Positions 1-9,461 of a stretch of 64,000 nucleotides of DNA are shown here, in pieces. The notes under the pieces were generated by a model, which saw nothing but the letters and a program-made list of their open reading frames with translations, was not told where the DNA came from and ran no database searches. Source of the DNA: Ruegeria sp. Ofav3-42. GTDB lineage: Bacteria; Pseudomonadota; Alphaproteobacteria; Rhodobacterales; Rhodobacteraceae. Each line of letters starts with the position of its first letter. The stretch's first letter is position 1. Made by a program: the position numbers and the translations under genes. The stretch spans positions 62,001 to 126,000 of the forward strand of contig NZ_JAKRGB010000003.1 in the NCBI RefSeq assembly GCF_022347725.1. Direction: 5' to 3'.

Positions 1-29
1 AAATCAAATTGCATGGTCGCCGTGAACAT
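1..29 (-). CDS. 5' end of probable isovaleryl-CoA dehydrogenase (partial)
   Basis: Only the first nine codons lie in the window, reading MFTATMQFD on the minus strand before the edge. An AGGAG ribosome site (complement of about 37-41) sits 7 bases upstream of the ATG, which makes this a credible start. The peptide resembles the amino end of Rhodobacteraceae isovaleryl-CoA dehydrogenase, a flavoprotein of leucine breakdown. That identity is from memory of the family and rests on very few residues; the existence of a start here is better supported than the name. Confidence 0.42.
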
Positions 30-109
30 AAGCGATCTCCTCTTTCGCATTAATGAACAGTTGTTCAATAAATAGCAGCGAATCTGAAAGGGGTCAACGA
101 CAGCATCCC

Positions 110-145
110 AAAAACAAACCGCCGCCCGGATCGGGGCGGCGGTTT
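110..145 (-). terminator. Rho-independent terminator of the HAD/aminotransferase gene
   Basis: A perfect 9-bp GC stem (CCGCCGCCC, 119-127, with GGGCGGCGG, 134-142) encloses a 6-base loop and can be lengthened by three A-T pairs. On the minus strand it is followed by a T-rich run at about 118-110. It lies about 40 bases beyond the stop codon at 185, which is the expected place. Confidence 0.8.
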
Positions 146-184
146 CCAAGAAATAAGCGTGCGCGTCACGCGCACTCGATTGGG

Positions 185-2086
185 CTACGACTGATAGACG
201 GCGCTGACCTCTGCCCGGATGATCCGGGCAATCAGGTCGCAGTCCTCCAGCGAAAAGGTCAGCGGGACGCGCATATCCACGATCCCGGCAAGGATACGGT
301 CACTTTTGGGCATTGGCGAACTGTCGGCATATCGCCAGCTGTCATAGCGCGACGTGAACCCCGACGGTTCGGCACCGCCAAACCACTTGAGCTCGACCCC
401 GCGCGCAGCACAGCGCTTGATCACTTCGTTTACCCGCTCCGGCGACCAATCCAGCAACAAGAACTGGATTGAAGACCCCACGAATGTCTCGGCCTCGGGG
501 CGTTCGACTATGGTTAGGCCAGGCGTTCCGCGCAGGCCTTTTTCGATCTCGAAATAGCGTTCATTCCAGCGCTCAACCTGCCGGTTCAGATCCCGCAATT
601 GCGGGCGCAGGATTGCCGCGCGCAAGTTGTCCATCCGGCCCGAAACATTGGGCGTGTTGTATTTGATCCGCTCAAACACGTCAGGCCCCGGCGCAGCAAG
701 GTGCCGCTCATACAGCATGTACGACCCCGACAACATCGTTGCCTTTGCCGCCAGCTCCTCGTCATCGGTAATCAGCAGCCCGCCCTCACCCGAATTGACG
801 TGTTTGTAGGTCTGACACGAATAACAGCCGATCGCTCCCTGTCGGCCCGACAGCTGCCCGCGCCACGCGGCACCCATCGTGTGGGCGCAATCCTCGATCA
901 CGATCACACCAGCGGCGTCACACATTTTCATCAGCCGGTCCATGTCACAAAGATGCCCGCGCATATGGCTGAGCATCAGAACGCGCGCCTGATCCAGCTT
1001 GGCCTCAAGATCATCCAGATCGATCGTCAAGTCTTCGGTCACGCCCACAAAAACCGGGCGCGCGTTGACCGAGGCGATTGACCCCGGCACAGGTGCCAAA
1101 GTGAATGCATTGGTCAGAACCTGATCGCCCGGCTTTATACCTACAGCCCGCAATGCAGTGGCCAGCGCATACCCGCCCGACGACACGGCCAGACAGTATT
1201 TCGCCCCCATTTGGGCGGCAAATTCCTGTTCCAAAAGCGCCGTTTCACCCAGTTCTCCGGGAACAACGTTGTAGCGGTGCAAACGCCCGTGCCGCAAAAC
1301 GGCCAGGGCGGCCTCAACCGCCTCTTCGGGGATGGGTTCCTGTTGGGTAAAACTGCCGGTGAATGTCTCTGTCATGGGATTGTTCTGGTCCTGCAAGACG
1401 TTTGGGTCAAGGGATTGCGCGGCCACGCCAATCAACTCTGCCACCAATCCCGGCAGATCATCGAAATGGTGGAGCAATGCTTCGGGTTCCAGCTCAGCCA
1501 TATCGGCGCCCGACGGGCCAAACGTGACCAGTACCGAAGGCACGCCTGCAGCACGGGCCGTGTTCCGATCCGTGTCAGAATCGCCGATCAGCACACATAG
1601 ATCAGGGTGCCCACCTGCCCGGCGGGCGGCCTCGCGCAAAGGTTCCGGGTCAGGCTTGCGTACTGGCAAAGTGTCTGCCCCCACCAGCGAAGCAAACTGA
1701 TCCCGCACGCCCATCTGAGTGAGCAACTGATGCGCCAAAGCCTCGGGTTTATTTGTACAGATGCCAACACCGTAGCCCGCAGCTCTCAACCCCTCAACCG
1801 CATCAAGCGCACCGGGATAGAACTGCGTATGCGTATCGATATCTTCAGAATAAGCGTTCAGCAGCATCGGATAGTAGGCCTGAACGGTCGCATCATCGTA
1901 CGCACCAACCCTTTTCAGGCCATGCGTCAGCATCATTCGCCCCCCACGCAAGGCAATCGCCGCGTCCTCTCCATGAACCAGTACGTCGCCGTGACCCATA
2001 TGGCGGAAACAGTGGTTGGCTGCGGCCAGAAGATCGCCCGATGTATCGGCCAAAGTCCCGTCCAGATCAAAGATTACCGTACGCAT
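185..2086 (-). CDS. In-frame HAD-type phosphatase / DegT-family aminotransferase
   Basis: One open frame of 633 aa joins two recognisable enzymes. Residues 1-220 are a phosphoglycolate-phosphatase-like HAD hydrolase: DLD at 7-9, Thr111, Lys144 and GDSDTD at 168-173 give all four HAD motifs. Residues 238-633 are a DegT/DnrJ/EryC1/StrS PLP-dependent sugar aminotransferase with EDCAH near 398-402 and the likely Schiff-base lysine at 428 (TYKHVNSGEGG). The linker of about 17 residues has no stop. The start at 2086 is fixed by a strong AGGAGG four bases upstream. In relatives I recall these as neighbouring separate genes. The internal ATG at 1375, where a separate aminotransferase would begin, has only an AGGA 13 bases away, so a fusion is more likely than re-initiation. 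Divergent from glmU, so a role in amino-sugar or surface-polysaccharide supply is plausible but inferred. Confidence 0.85.
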   Translation of the reverse strand: MRTVIFDLDGTLADTSGDLLAAANHCFRHMGHGDVLVHGEDAAIALRGGRMMLTHGLKRVGAYDDATVQAYYPMLLNAYSEDIDTHTQFYPGALDAVEGLRAAGYGVGICTNKPEALAHQLLTQMGVRDQFASLVGADTLPVRKPDPEPLREAARRAGGHPDLCVLIGDSDTDRNTARAAGVPSVLVTFGPSGADMAELEPEALLHHFDDLPGLVAELIGVAAQSLDPNVLQDQNNPMTETFTGSFTQQEPIPEEAVEAALAVLRHGRLHRYNVVPGELGETALLEQEFAAQMGAKYCLAVSSGGYALATALRAVGIKPGDQVLTNAFTLAPVPGSIASVNARPVFVGVTEDLTIDLDDLEAKLDQARVLMLSHMRGHLCDMDRLMKMCDAAGVIVIEDCAHTMGAAWRGQLSGRQGAIGCYSCQTYKHVNSGEGGLLITDDEELAAKATMLSGSYMLYERHLAAPGPDVFERIKYNTPNVSGRMDNLRAAILRPQLRDLNRQVERWNERYFEIEKGLRGTPGLTIVERPEAETFVGSSIQFLLLDWSPERVNEVIKRCAARGVELKWFGGAEPSGFTSRYDSWRYADSSPMPKSDRILAGIVDMRVPLTFSLEDCDLIARIIRAEVSAVYQS

Positions 2087-2219
2087 ATTGCCTCCTAATT
2101 CGGCGGGTCTTCGCCGTAAGTGTTGCAAACGGCAATCTTGTTTGATGCCCGTACCGCTTGCGCCTTTGAACTCAGCGGATAAAACGGGCGGCGAAAAAAC
2201 ACAAAGAGAAATCGATTTC

Positions 2220-3575
2220 ATGAGTATTGCCCTTGTCATCCTTGCCGCCGGAAAAGGCACCAGGATGAATTCGGATACCCCAAAAGTTCTACACCCGATT
2301 GCCCAAACCCCGATGTTGGTCCACGCAATGCGCGCAGGTGCCGTTCTGTCGCCCGAGCGGACTGTTATTGTCACCGGTCACGGTTCAGAGGCCGTCGCCG
2401 AGGTCGCCAATGCCGAGGATGAAACAGCTCAGATCGTTGTGCAGGAAGAACAATTGGGAACGGCGCATGCCGTTGCTCAGGCGCGCGATGCGCTTGAAGG
2501 TTTCGAAGGCGATGTCATTGTCCTTTATGGCGACACTCCGTTTATCGACCCAAGAACGTTGGAACGCATGATCGAGGCGCGCGCCTCATTCGACCTGGTC
2601 ATGCTTGGTTTTGATATTGCCGAAGTTCAACCGCGTTATGGCCGATTGATCATGGATGGCGACCGGTTGACGAAAGTAGTCGAATATAAAGAAGCAACCG
2701 AGGAGCAGCGTGCAATCCGCTTTACTAATAGCGGGCTTCTGACCTGCAACGCAAAACTGCTGTTCGAACTGATTGACCAGATCGGCAATGACAATGCCAC
2801 GGGTGAGTATTACCTGACGGAAGTCGTATCTCTGGCCAATGCACGCGGGCTTTCAGCCACTGCTATCAAATGCGACGAGGCAGAAACTTTGGGTGTGGAC
2901 TCTCGCGCTGATCTTGCTGCGGCAGACGCGGAATTCCAGGCACGTGCTCGCGGCGAACTCCTGGCGCTGGGCGTAACGTTGATGGCACCGGAAACTGTGT
3001 ACTTGGCCGCCGACACGATTATTGGACGAGACACTGTTATCGAACCCAATGTCGTTTTCGGACCGGGCGTCACTGTTGAAAGCGGCGCAACAATCCGGTC
3101 GTTTTCACACCTTGAAGGCTGCCACATAAGCAGAGGTTCAATCGTTGGGCCGCATGCCCGATTGCGCCCAGGTACGGAATTGGCAGAAAACACGCGTATC
3201 GGCAATTTCGTCGAACTGAAGAACACTGAAATCGCCGAAGGTGCGAAAGTTAACCATTTGAGTTACATCGGCGACTCTATTGTTGGAGCAAAATCCAATA
3301 TCGGCGCAGGCACGATCACCTGCAACTATGACGGCTTTAACAAACACCGTACAACGATTGGTGAAAACGTCTTTGTTGGCTCGAACACAATGCTGGTGGC
3401 ACCGGTGAATGTGGGTGACGGTGCGATGACAGCCGCTGGCACGGTTGTTACACGCGATGTCGAACCCGACGCTCTGGCCATGGCACGGGCCAAGCAGGAA
3501 AATAAGCCCGGTTATGCAAAGAAATTATTTGATATGTTGAAGGCGAAGAAAGCACGCCGAAACAAAGGAGCCTAA
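2220..3575 (+). CDS. glmU: Bifunctional GlmU: N-acetylglucosamine-1-P uridyltransferase / glucosamine-1-P acetyltransferase
   Basis: This enzyme makes UDP-GlcNAc in the cytoplasm: it acetylates glucosamine-1-phosphate and couples it to UTP, feeding peptidoglycan and LPS. The 451-aa product has the nucleotidyltransferase signature LAAGKGTRM near residues 7-15, YGDTPFID near 100, and a C-terminal left-handed beta-helix rich in hexapeptide repeats such as IGRDTV and IGNFVE. Length fits the family (about 450-456 aa). I chose the ATG at 2220 because MSIALVILAAGKGTRM is the normal amino end; the open frame extends upstream without a recognisable domain. glmS follows after 3 bases, so the two hexosamine steps are probably co-transcribed. 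Confidence 0.97.
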   Translation: MSIALVILAAGKGTRMNSDTPKVLHPIAQTPMLVHAMRAGAVLSPERTVIVTGHGSEAVAEVANAEDETAQIVVQEEQLGTAHAVAQARDALEGFEGDVIVLYGDTPFIDPRTLERMIEARASFDLVMLGFDIAEVQPRYGRLIMDGDRLTKVVEYKEATEEQRAIRFTNSGLLTCNAKLLFELIDQIGNDNATGEYYLTEVVSLANARGLSATAIKCDEAETLGVDSRADLAAADAEFQARARGELLALGVTLMAPETVYLAADTIIGRDTVIEPNVVFGPGVTVESGATIRSFSHLEGCHISRGSIVGPHARLRPGTELAENTRIGNFVELKNTEIAEGAKVNHLSYIGDSIVGAKSNIGAGTITCNYDGFNKHRTTIGENVFVGSNTMLVAPVNVGDGAMTAAGTVVTRDVEPDALAMARAKQENKPGYAKKLFDMLKAKKARRNKGA

Positions 3576-3578
3576 TTT

Positions 3579-5402
3579 ATGTGTGGTATTGTTGGTGTAC
3601 TGGGCGAGCACGAGGCCGCGCCCACCCTGGTGGAGGCACTAAAGCGACTGGAGTATCGCGGCTACGACAGTGCCGGGATCGCTACTGTCAATGACGGCAA
3701 ACTTCAACGGCGCAGGGCGGTGGGCAAGCTGGTCAACCTCAGCGATTTGCTGGTTCATAATCCCCTGCCCGGAAAATCTGGTATTGGTCACACACGTTGG
3801 GCCACACACGGAGCGCCTTCAGTCACCAACGCACACCCACACAAAGCCGGACCAGTGGCCGTTGTGCATAACGGTATTGTCGAAAACTATCGAGAGCTGC
3901 GTGAGGAACTAGCTGAGCATGGGATTGATTTCACGACTGAAACCGATACCGAAACCGTCGCTCTGTTGACCGAACACTACCTGGAGACTGGCCTTTCTCC
4001 CGTTCAAGCCGCGTTCAAGACCATCGACCGACTGGAAGGTGCGTTTGCTTTGGCCTTCCTTTTCGATGGGCAGGACGACCTGATTATCGCTGCACGTAAA
4101 GGATCACCACTAGCCGTCGGGCACGGAGATGGCGAGATGTATGTAGGTTCAGACGCCATCGCGCTGGCTCCACTGACCGATCGCATAACCTATCTTGAGG
4201 AAGGCGACCGTGCGGTACTGACCCGAAACTCTCTGGAAATTCGCAACGAAGAGGGTGAACTGGCGAACCGTGAAACGCGTCGGATCAAGCTGGATCATAC
4301 GCGTACCGGCAAGAACGGCCACAAGCACTACATGTCTAAGGAAATTGCGGAACAGCCCGTGGTGATTGCCGACGCGATCCGGTCCTACCTGCCCAGCGGC
4401 GGCGATCAAGTGGTTCTGCCGGACACCGATCTGGATTTCGCCAAGCTGGATCGTTTGACCATGGTGGCCTGCGGCACGGCATTTTACGCATGCCTGACCG
4501 CGAAATACTGGTTCGAGCAACTGGCGCAAATGCCGGTCGAGGTCGATATCGCCAGCGAATTCCGCTATCGTGAGCCGCCTATCAGTGATCGCACAGCCGC
4601 GCTGTTCGTCAGTCAATCGGGTGAGACCGCCGACACTCTGGCGGCACTCCGGTACTGCGAGGGCAAGGCGGACAAGATCGTTTCGGTCGTCAACGTCCCC
4701 GAAAGCTCGATTGCGCGCGAAAGCGATATTGCCCTTCCTATCCATGCTGGCGTTGAGATCGGCGTGGCTTCGACCAAGGCGTTCACATGTCAGCTGAGCG
4801 TTCTTTTGATGCTGGCGCTCAAGGCGGCTGCGGATCGCGGCACGCTGACCGACGAGAAACTGGCCGACCACTATGCCGCGTTGCGCGGACTGCCAACGGT
4901 GTTGAATGCAGCGTTGGATCAGAACCCGGCCATCAAGACGTCCGCTCAGCGCCTGTCTGAGGCCCGAGATGTTCTGTTCCTGGGGCGTGGGCTGATGTAT
5001 CCGCTGGCGATGGAAGGGGCATTGAAACTCAAGGAAATCAGCTACATCCATGCCGAAGGTTATGCATCGGGTGAACTGAAGCATGGACCCATCGCTCTGA
5101 TCGACAAGAATATGCCAGTGGTCGTCATGGCCCCGCGCGACACGTTGTTTGATAAGACCGTGTCGAACATGCAAGAGGTGATGGCGCGCAAGGGTAAGGT
5201 CATCCTCGTCTCAGACGACGATGGCATTGCCGAGGCTGAAGATGGCGTCTGGAGCGTGATCCGGATGCCGTATGTTCACCCAAGCCTTGCGCCGATCCTG
5301 TACTCGGTACCAGCTCAACTGCTGGCCTATCACACAGCGGTGGCCAAGGGCACCGATGTGGACCAGCCACGCAATCTGGCGAAATCCGTTACGGTGGAGT
5401 GA
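3579..5402 (+). CDS. glmS: Glutamine-fructose-6-phosphate aminotransferase (isomerising)
   Basis: GlmS converts fructose-6-phosphate and glutamine to glucosamine-6-phosphate, the first committed step to UDP-GlcNAc. The 607-aa protein begins MCGIVGVLG, where Cys2 is the glutaminase nucleophile. The glutamine-amidotransferase domain covers about residues 1-220 and is followed by two SIS sugar-isomerase domains (SQSGETADT, and GRGLMYPLAMEGALKLKEISY), ending DQPRNLAKSVTVE as in the family. It starts 3 bases after glmU and is followed 3 bases later by a PPOX-family gene. No glmS-ribozyme-like leader is possible in that spacing. Confidence 0.98.
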   Translation: MCGIVGVLGEHEAAPTLVEALKRLEYRGYDSAGIATVNDGKLQRRRAVGKLVNLSDLLVHNPLPGKSGIGHTRWATHGAPSVTNAHPHKAGPVAVVHNGIVENYRELREELAEHGIDFTTETDTETVALLTEHYLETGLSPVQAAFKTIDRLEGAFALAFLFDGQDDLIIAARKGSPLAVGHGDGEMYVGSDAIALAPLTDRITYLEEGDRAVLTRNSLEIRNEEGELANRETRRIKLDHTRTGKNGHKHYMSKEIAEQPVVIADAIRSYLPSGGDQVVLPDTDLDFAKLDRLTMVACGTAFYACLTAKYWFEQLAQMPVEVDIASEFRYREPPISDRTAALFVSQSGETADTLAALRYCEGKADKIVSVVNVPESSIARESDIALPIHAGVEIGVASTKAFTCQLSVLLMLALKAAADRGTLTDEKLADHYAALRGLPTVLNAALDQNPAIKTSAQRLSEARDVLFLGRGLMYPLAMEGALKLKEISYIHAEGYASGELKHGPIALIDKNMPVVVMAPRDTLFDKTVSNMQEVMARKGKVILVSDDDGIAEAEDGVWSVIRMPYVHPSLAPILYSVPAQLLAYHTAVAKGTDVDQPRNLAKSVTVE

Positions 5403-5405
5403 ATC

Positions 5406-5948
5406 ATGGCCAAGCAATTCGCGGAACTGGATGATGCAAAGCGCAAGTTCATCGAAGAACAGCATCTGTTCTTCGTTGGCACAGCGGCGCCGGATGGGCG
5501 GGTCAATATCTCGCCCAAAGGCATGGATTCTCTGCGTGTTCTTGGCCCGAACCGGATTGCTTGGATGAACCTGACCGGCAGCGGTAACGAAACCGCAGGG
5601 CATCTGCTCGAGGTCAATCGAATGACGCTGATGTGGTGCTCGTTCACGACGCGGCCAATGATCCTGCGCACCTACGGGACCGCACATACTCTGCATGTCG
5701 GTGACGAAGACTGGGACAAATTGGCCGATCTGTTCCCGACCCACCGCAGCGCCCGGCAAATCTATGATCTGGACATCGATCTGGTTCAGACCTCGTGCGG
5801 CTATGCCGTTCCTTTCATGGAGTACCAATCCGAACGGGACACGATGCAAAAGTGGGTCGATGGCAAGTCTGACGAGCAGATCCAATCCTATTGGGTTGAA
5901 AAAAACCATCAGACCATAGATGGCAAACCTACGCGTTCCTTGACCTGA
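5406..5948 (+). CDS. Pyridoxamine 5'-phosphate oxidase-family protein
   Basis: A 180-aa protein of the split-barrel flavin-binding PPOX superfamily: an N-terminal helix, then HLFFVGTAAPDGRVNISPKGMD, a signature of this fold that usually binds FMN or a related cofactor. Substrate is unknown; many relatives are annotated only by fold, and it is not PdxH, which is longer and has different substrate-binding residues. The ATG lies 3 bases after the glmS stop, and the AlkD-like gene begins 8 bases after its end, so all four genes from glmU onward look like one transcript. Any link to hexosamine metabolism is only positional. Confidence 0.85.
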   Translation: MAKQFAELDDAKRKFIEEQHLFFVGTAAPDGRVNISPKGMDSLRVLGPNRIAWMNLTGSGNETAGHLLEVNRMTLMWCSFTTRPMILRTYGTAHTLHVGDEDWDKLADLFPTHRSARQIYDLDIDLVQTSCGYAVPFMEYQSERDTMQKWVDGKSDEQIQSYWVEKNHQTIDGKPTRSLT

Positions 5949-5956
5949 GCTGTTTG

Positions 5957-6634
5957 ATGCTTGAAACCTATCTGGACCAGATAAAGGCTCACTCCGATCC
6001 AGAGCGCAGTGAACAGATGGCCGCGTATCACAAGGTCGAGCGCCCCTATTTGGGCGTGGCCAATCCTATCCTGAATGACCTCACCAAAGCATGGCGACAG
6101 GAATTGGATGTCGCCGCGCGCGTGGGCCTTGCGGATTCGCTGTGGCAGACGAATATCCACGAAGGCCGCCTCGCCGCTGCGAAACTGCTGACGCAGGCCC
6201 GCATCCGACCGGACGACGCAGTGTGGGACCTGTTGCAAAGCTGGCTACCCGATTTTGATGCTTGGGCCGTTGCGGACCACGCCTGCATGGCGATGCAAAA
6301 GCGTTTGTCGGCCGAGCCGACGCGGTTGGATCAGGTAGAAGCGTGGACAACCTCGGACCACATGTGGTCACGGCGCGCAGTGCTGGTGGCCACCCTGCCC
6401 TGGACCAAGCAAAACCACCCAAAGCCTGATGACCTGACACGCCGCGACCGAATTCTCGGCTGGGCCGCAGGATTTGTGTCTGACCGGGATTGGTTTATTC
6501 AGAAATCTATCGCCTGGTGGCTGCGCGAGCTGTCCAAGCACGATCCGGACCGCGTGATTGTCTTTCTCGATACGCACGGAGAGGCGATGAAACCCTTTGC
6601 GCGAAAGGAGGCCGGTAAATATCTGAAGGGTTAG
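5957..6634 (+). CDS. DNA alkylation repair protein, AlkD-like HEAT-repeat glycosylase family
   Basis: The 225-aa, helix-rich, tryptophan-rich product matches the DNA-alkylation-repair (AlkD) family, whose HEAT-like repeats wrap damaged DNA and excise positively charged alkylpurines. Visible family features are the WAVADHACM segment, SDHMWSRRAVLV and the terminal region with DWFIQKSIAWWLRELSKHDP followed by KPFARKEAGKYL. I take ATG 5957; a TTG three bases earlier would add one residue. It starts 8 bases after the PPOX-family stop. Its stop overlaps by four bases the stop of the convergent lipoprotein gene. Catalytic activity is inferred from the family. Confidence 0.85.
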   Translation: MLETYLDQIKAHSDPERSEQMAAYHKVERPYLGVANPILNDLTKAWRQELDVAARVGLADSLWQTNIHEGRLAAAKLLTQARIRPDDAVWDLLQSWLPDFDAWAVADHACMAMQKRLSAEPTRLDQVEAWTTSDHMWSRRAVLVATLPWTKQNHPKPDDLTRRDRILGWAAGFVSDRDWFIQKSIAWWLRELSKHDPDRVIVFLDTHGEAMKPFARKEAGKYLKG

Positions 6635-7047
6635 TTGGAATAGATTTCCAACTCGACCAGCTCATCAAACGGCAGCAACAACGCCCGCATCGCATCCAGT
6701 GAAAGACGGCTTCCGCCCCCAGCCGGGCCAGAGGCTGGAACCAGAGTAATGTATGCCTGCGCGCCAGTTCTGGGCACGACGACCCGACCCGTGATTTCGG
6801 TCTCGACCAGCGGCGTTTCCAGCCAACGACCCGGCGTTGTTGGGTCGCCCAACCCCGCGATTGTGGTCTTTGGCCCGACCCATCCGTCCGCTGTGACTGC
6901 GACGGGCTGTGGCTCTACCACCTCTTCCACAGCGGCGGATTCTGCTTCTTCGGGTGTCTTCTCACCACCAAAGACACGGTCAGTTGTCGACCGCACGGTG
7001 TCACATCCCGCCACCAGAACAATAAAAGCCAAAAACGCATACCTCAT
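6631..7047 (-). CDS. Putative lipoprotein of unknown function
   Basis: A 138-aa product with a short signal sequence and a lipobox LVAGC, so Cys15 is the likely lipidated residue. An acidic stretch ([18 protein letters not shown]) follows, then a small domain containing a [19 protein letters not shown] motif. I recognise it as a conserved Roseobacter hypothetical but know no function. It is divergent from moaA across about 90 bases and convergent with the AlkD-like gene, overlapping it by four bases. Confidence 0.75.
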   Translation of the reverse strand: MRYAFLAFIVLVAGCDTVRSTTDRVFGGEKTPEEAESAAVEEVVEPQPVAVTADGWVGPKTTIAGLGDPTTPGRWLETPLVETEITGRVVVPRTGAQAYITLVPASGPAGGGSRLSLDAMRALLLPFDELVELEIYSN

Positions 7048-7137
7048 GACGCAAGCCTACCGTCCTGCGCTCATCTGTACCAGCGCAAAGCACAGTTCGC
7101 CCTTGCCGCAGGGCGGTTGCAGCTTTACCTATGTCGC

Positions 7138-8145
7138 ATGACTGCTCCGCTCATCGACCCGTTTGCACGTGCTATCACCTATCTCCGCGTATCCGTAACG
7201 GATCGCTGCGATTTCCGCTGTGTCTATTGCATGTCCGAGGACATGACCTTTCTGCCCAAGAAAGACTTGCTGACTCTGGAAGAGCTGGACCGCATGTGCT
7301 CGACCTTCGTGAACATGGGCGTCGAAAAGCTGCGCATCACCGGTGGCGAGCCTCTGGTGCGTCGCAACATAATGACGTTTTTCAACTCGATGACCCGTCA
7401 CCTGGAAAGCGGGGCGCTGAAAGAGCTGACGCTGACCACCAACGGTTCGCAGCTGCATCGCTTTGCCGATGATCTGTACGCTGCCGGTGTGCGTCGGGTT
7501 AATGTCTCGCTGGACACGCTGGACGAGGATAAGTTTTCCAAAGTCACGCGCTGGGGCCGACTGAAGCAGGTGCTGACCGGTATCGATGCCGCCCAAAAGG
7601 CTGGTCTGCGGATCAAGATAAATGCCGTGGCCCTGAAGGGCTTCAACGAACCGGAACTGCCCAAGATCACAGAATGGTGCGCCGAGCGTGACATGGACCT
7701 GACCTGGATCGAGGTCATGCCGATGGGTGATATCGGCAACGAGGATCGCCTGGACCAGTACTGGTCGCTAAAGGACGTGCGCAAGGAATACGAAAACCAC
7801 TATGCAGTGACAGATCTTGCGGAACGCACCGGCGGCCCTGCACGCTATGTACGGCTAGAGGATACGGGCCAAAAGATTGGCTTCATCACGCCTTTGTCCC
7901 ATAACTTCTGCGAAAGCTGCAACAGGGTGCGCCTGACCTGCACGGGTGAGCTGTACATGTGCCTTGGACAAGAGGATATGGCCGATCTGCGCGGTGCATT
8001 GCGGGATCACCCCGATACGGACCAACCGCTTGAGGACGCTATCCGTTCGGCGATCAACCTCAAACCCAAAGGGCACGATTTCGACTATTCGCGCCAGGCG
8101 GTCGACGGCCAGATGAGCCGCCACATGAGCCACACAGGCGGCTGA
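7138..8145 (+). CDS. moaA: GTP 3',8-cyclase MoaA (molybdenum cofactor biosynthesis)
   Basis: MoaA is the radical-SAM enzyme that, with MoaC, turns GTP into cyclic pyranopterin monophosphate. The 335-aa protein has the radical-SAM cluster CDFRCVYC (Cys24, Cys28, Cys31), the TGGEPL glycine-rich SAM motif, and the C-terminal second-cluster motif C-x2-C-x13-C ([11 protein letters not shown]...C) found in MoaA. I chose ATG 7138 ([11 protein letters not shown]) over an upstream TTG at 7117. The waaA start follows its stop after one base. A two-subunit molybdenum hydroxylase in this window (19558-22266) would be a consumer of the cofactor. Confidence 0.96.
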   Translation: MTAPLIDPFARAITYLRVSVTDRCDFRCVYCMSEDMTFLPKKDLLTLEELDRMCSTFVNMGVEKLRITGGEPLVRRNIMTFFNSMTRHLESGALKELTLTTNGSQLHRFADDLYAAGVRRVNVSLDTLDEDKFSKVTRWGRLKQVLTGIDAAQKAGLRIKINAVALKGFNEPELPKITEWCAERDMDLTWIEVMPMGDIGNEDRLDQYWSLKDVRKEYENHYAVTDLAERTGGPARYVRLEDTGQKIGFITPLSHNFCESCNRVRLTCTGELYMCLGQEDMADLRGALRDHPDTDQPLEDAIRSAINLKPKGHDFDYSRQAVDGQMSRHMSHTGG

Positions 8146-8146
8146 C

Positions 8147-9445
8147 GTGCCAGCCCGATCTGACCGGCCAACGCTGCTGTACCAATTGTATTGCGGCCTG
8201 ACTTCTGTTGCGGGTCCCCTGGTCTGGCGCACGGTTCGCAAAAAACTACAAGCCGCAGACGTCCCAGACACCCGGCAACAGGAGCGCTTAGGCCATGCCA
8301 GTCTACCCCGCCCGGATGGGCGGCTGATCTGGTTCCATGCAGCCAGCGTGGGCGAGACACTGTCGGTCATAAGCCTGATCAAACGTCTGGGCGAGCGCTC
8401 GCCTGATGCAGAGTTTCTAATCACCTCCGGCACTCCCACCTCTGCCGCGCTGATCGAAAAACGGATGCCGCCACGCACGCGCCACCAATACCCGCCACTG
8501 GATACCGCTGGCCCGGTGCAGCGTTTTCTGGACCACTGGCGTCCGGACGCAGGCATCTTTGTCGAAAGCGAAATCTGGCCCCGTCTAATCGTTAAAGCGT
8601 CCAATCGGGGCGTTCCGCTGGCTCTGCTCAATGCGCGTCTATCGAAAAAGTCAGTCGAGGGTTGGAAGAAACGCCCCCAAACCGCCCGGTTCATTCTGGA
8701 CCACTTCACGCTGTTCCTGACCCAAAATGACCAAACAGCGAAAAACCTGATCGACATGGGCGCGAACGCTGAGCGGGTACAGCCGGGCACCAATCTCAAG
8801 GCGATGTCGGACCCTCTTCCGATAGATCAGGCCACGGTGGACGATATCCGCGCGCAAATCGCCGGTCGCCCGATCTGGATCGCCAGTTCTACGCATGTTG
8901 GTGAGGAAGAAACCGTTCTGGCGGCCCATGCCGAACTGCTCAACCGCCGGCCCGACCTGTTGCTGCTGCTCATCCCCCGCCACCCCGAGCGACGGGGGGA
9001 AGTTACCGATCTGCTTAACTCTGCTGGGCAATCAGCTGCATTCCGCTCCAAGAGTGAAAAGATCAACGCACAAACGCAGGTCTACGTTGCTGACACTCTG
9101 GGCGAGACGGGAACCTGGTACGCTCTGTGCCCGATCGTTTTCCTGGGCGGGTCACTCCGGGAAATCGGCGGTCACAATCCGTTTGAACCCGCACAGGCCG
9201 GCGCTGCCGTGATTACAGGCCCCGGCTATTTCAACTTCGCGGAAACCTTCGCACCGCTGATTGACAGCGGGGGCGCGACCGAGGTCAACTCTGCAACTCA
9301 GCTATCCGGGGCCGTCGCCAACTGGCTGTCCGACGACGCCGCTTTGCACAAAGCCCGGGCAGCGGCAAAGTCCTGCGTGAACACTCAGAAATCCGCGCTG
9401 GACGGCGTGATCGACGCTTTGTGCAATAACCTCAACCTTACCTGA
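8147..9445 (+). CDS. waaA: 3-deoxy-D-manno-octulosonic acid (Kdo) transferase
   Basis: WaaA (KdtA) adds Kdo from CMP-Kdo to the lipid A precursor at the inner membrane. The 432-aa product has an N-terminal hydrophobic anchor (LLYQLYCGLTSVAGPLVW), the family motif WFHAASVGE near residue 62, VESEIWP, and the C-terminal GT-B donor site FLGGSLREIGGHNPFEPA. The only suitable start is GTG at 8147, one base after the moaA stop, so the pair is probably co-translated despite unrelated roles. A hairpin-bearing repeat follows its stop. Confidence 0.95.
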   Translation: MPARSDRPTLLYQLYCGLTSVAGPLVWRTVRKKLQAADVPDTRQQERLGHASLPRPDGRLIWFHAASVGETLSVISLIKRLGERSPDAEFLITSGTPTSAALIEKRMPPRTRHQYPPLDTAGPVQRFLDHWRPDAGIFVESEIWPRLIVKASNRGVPLALLNARLSKKSVEGWKKRPQTARFILDHFTLFLTQNDQTAKNLIDMGANAERVQPGTNLKAMSDPLPIDQATVDDIRAQIAGRPIWIASSTHVGEEETVLAAHAELLNRRPDLLLLLIPRHPERRGEVTDLLNSAGQSAAFRSKSEKINAQTQVYVADTLGETGTWYALCPIVFLGGSLREIGGHNPFEPAQAGAAVITGPGYFNFAETFAPLIDSGGATEVNSATQLSGAVANWLSDDAALHKARAAAKSCVNTQKSALDGVIDALCNNLNLT

Positions 9446-9461
9446 CCGATCGAAGATCCCT

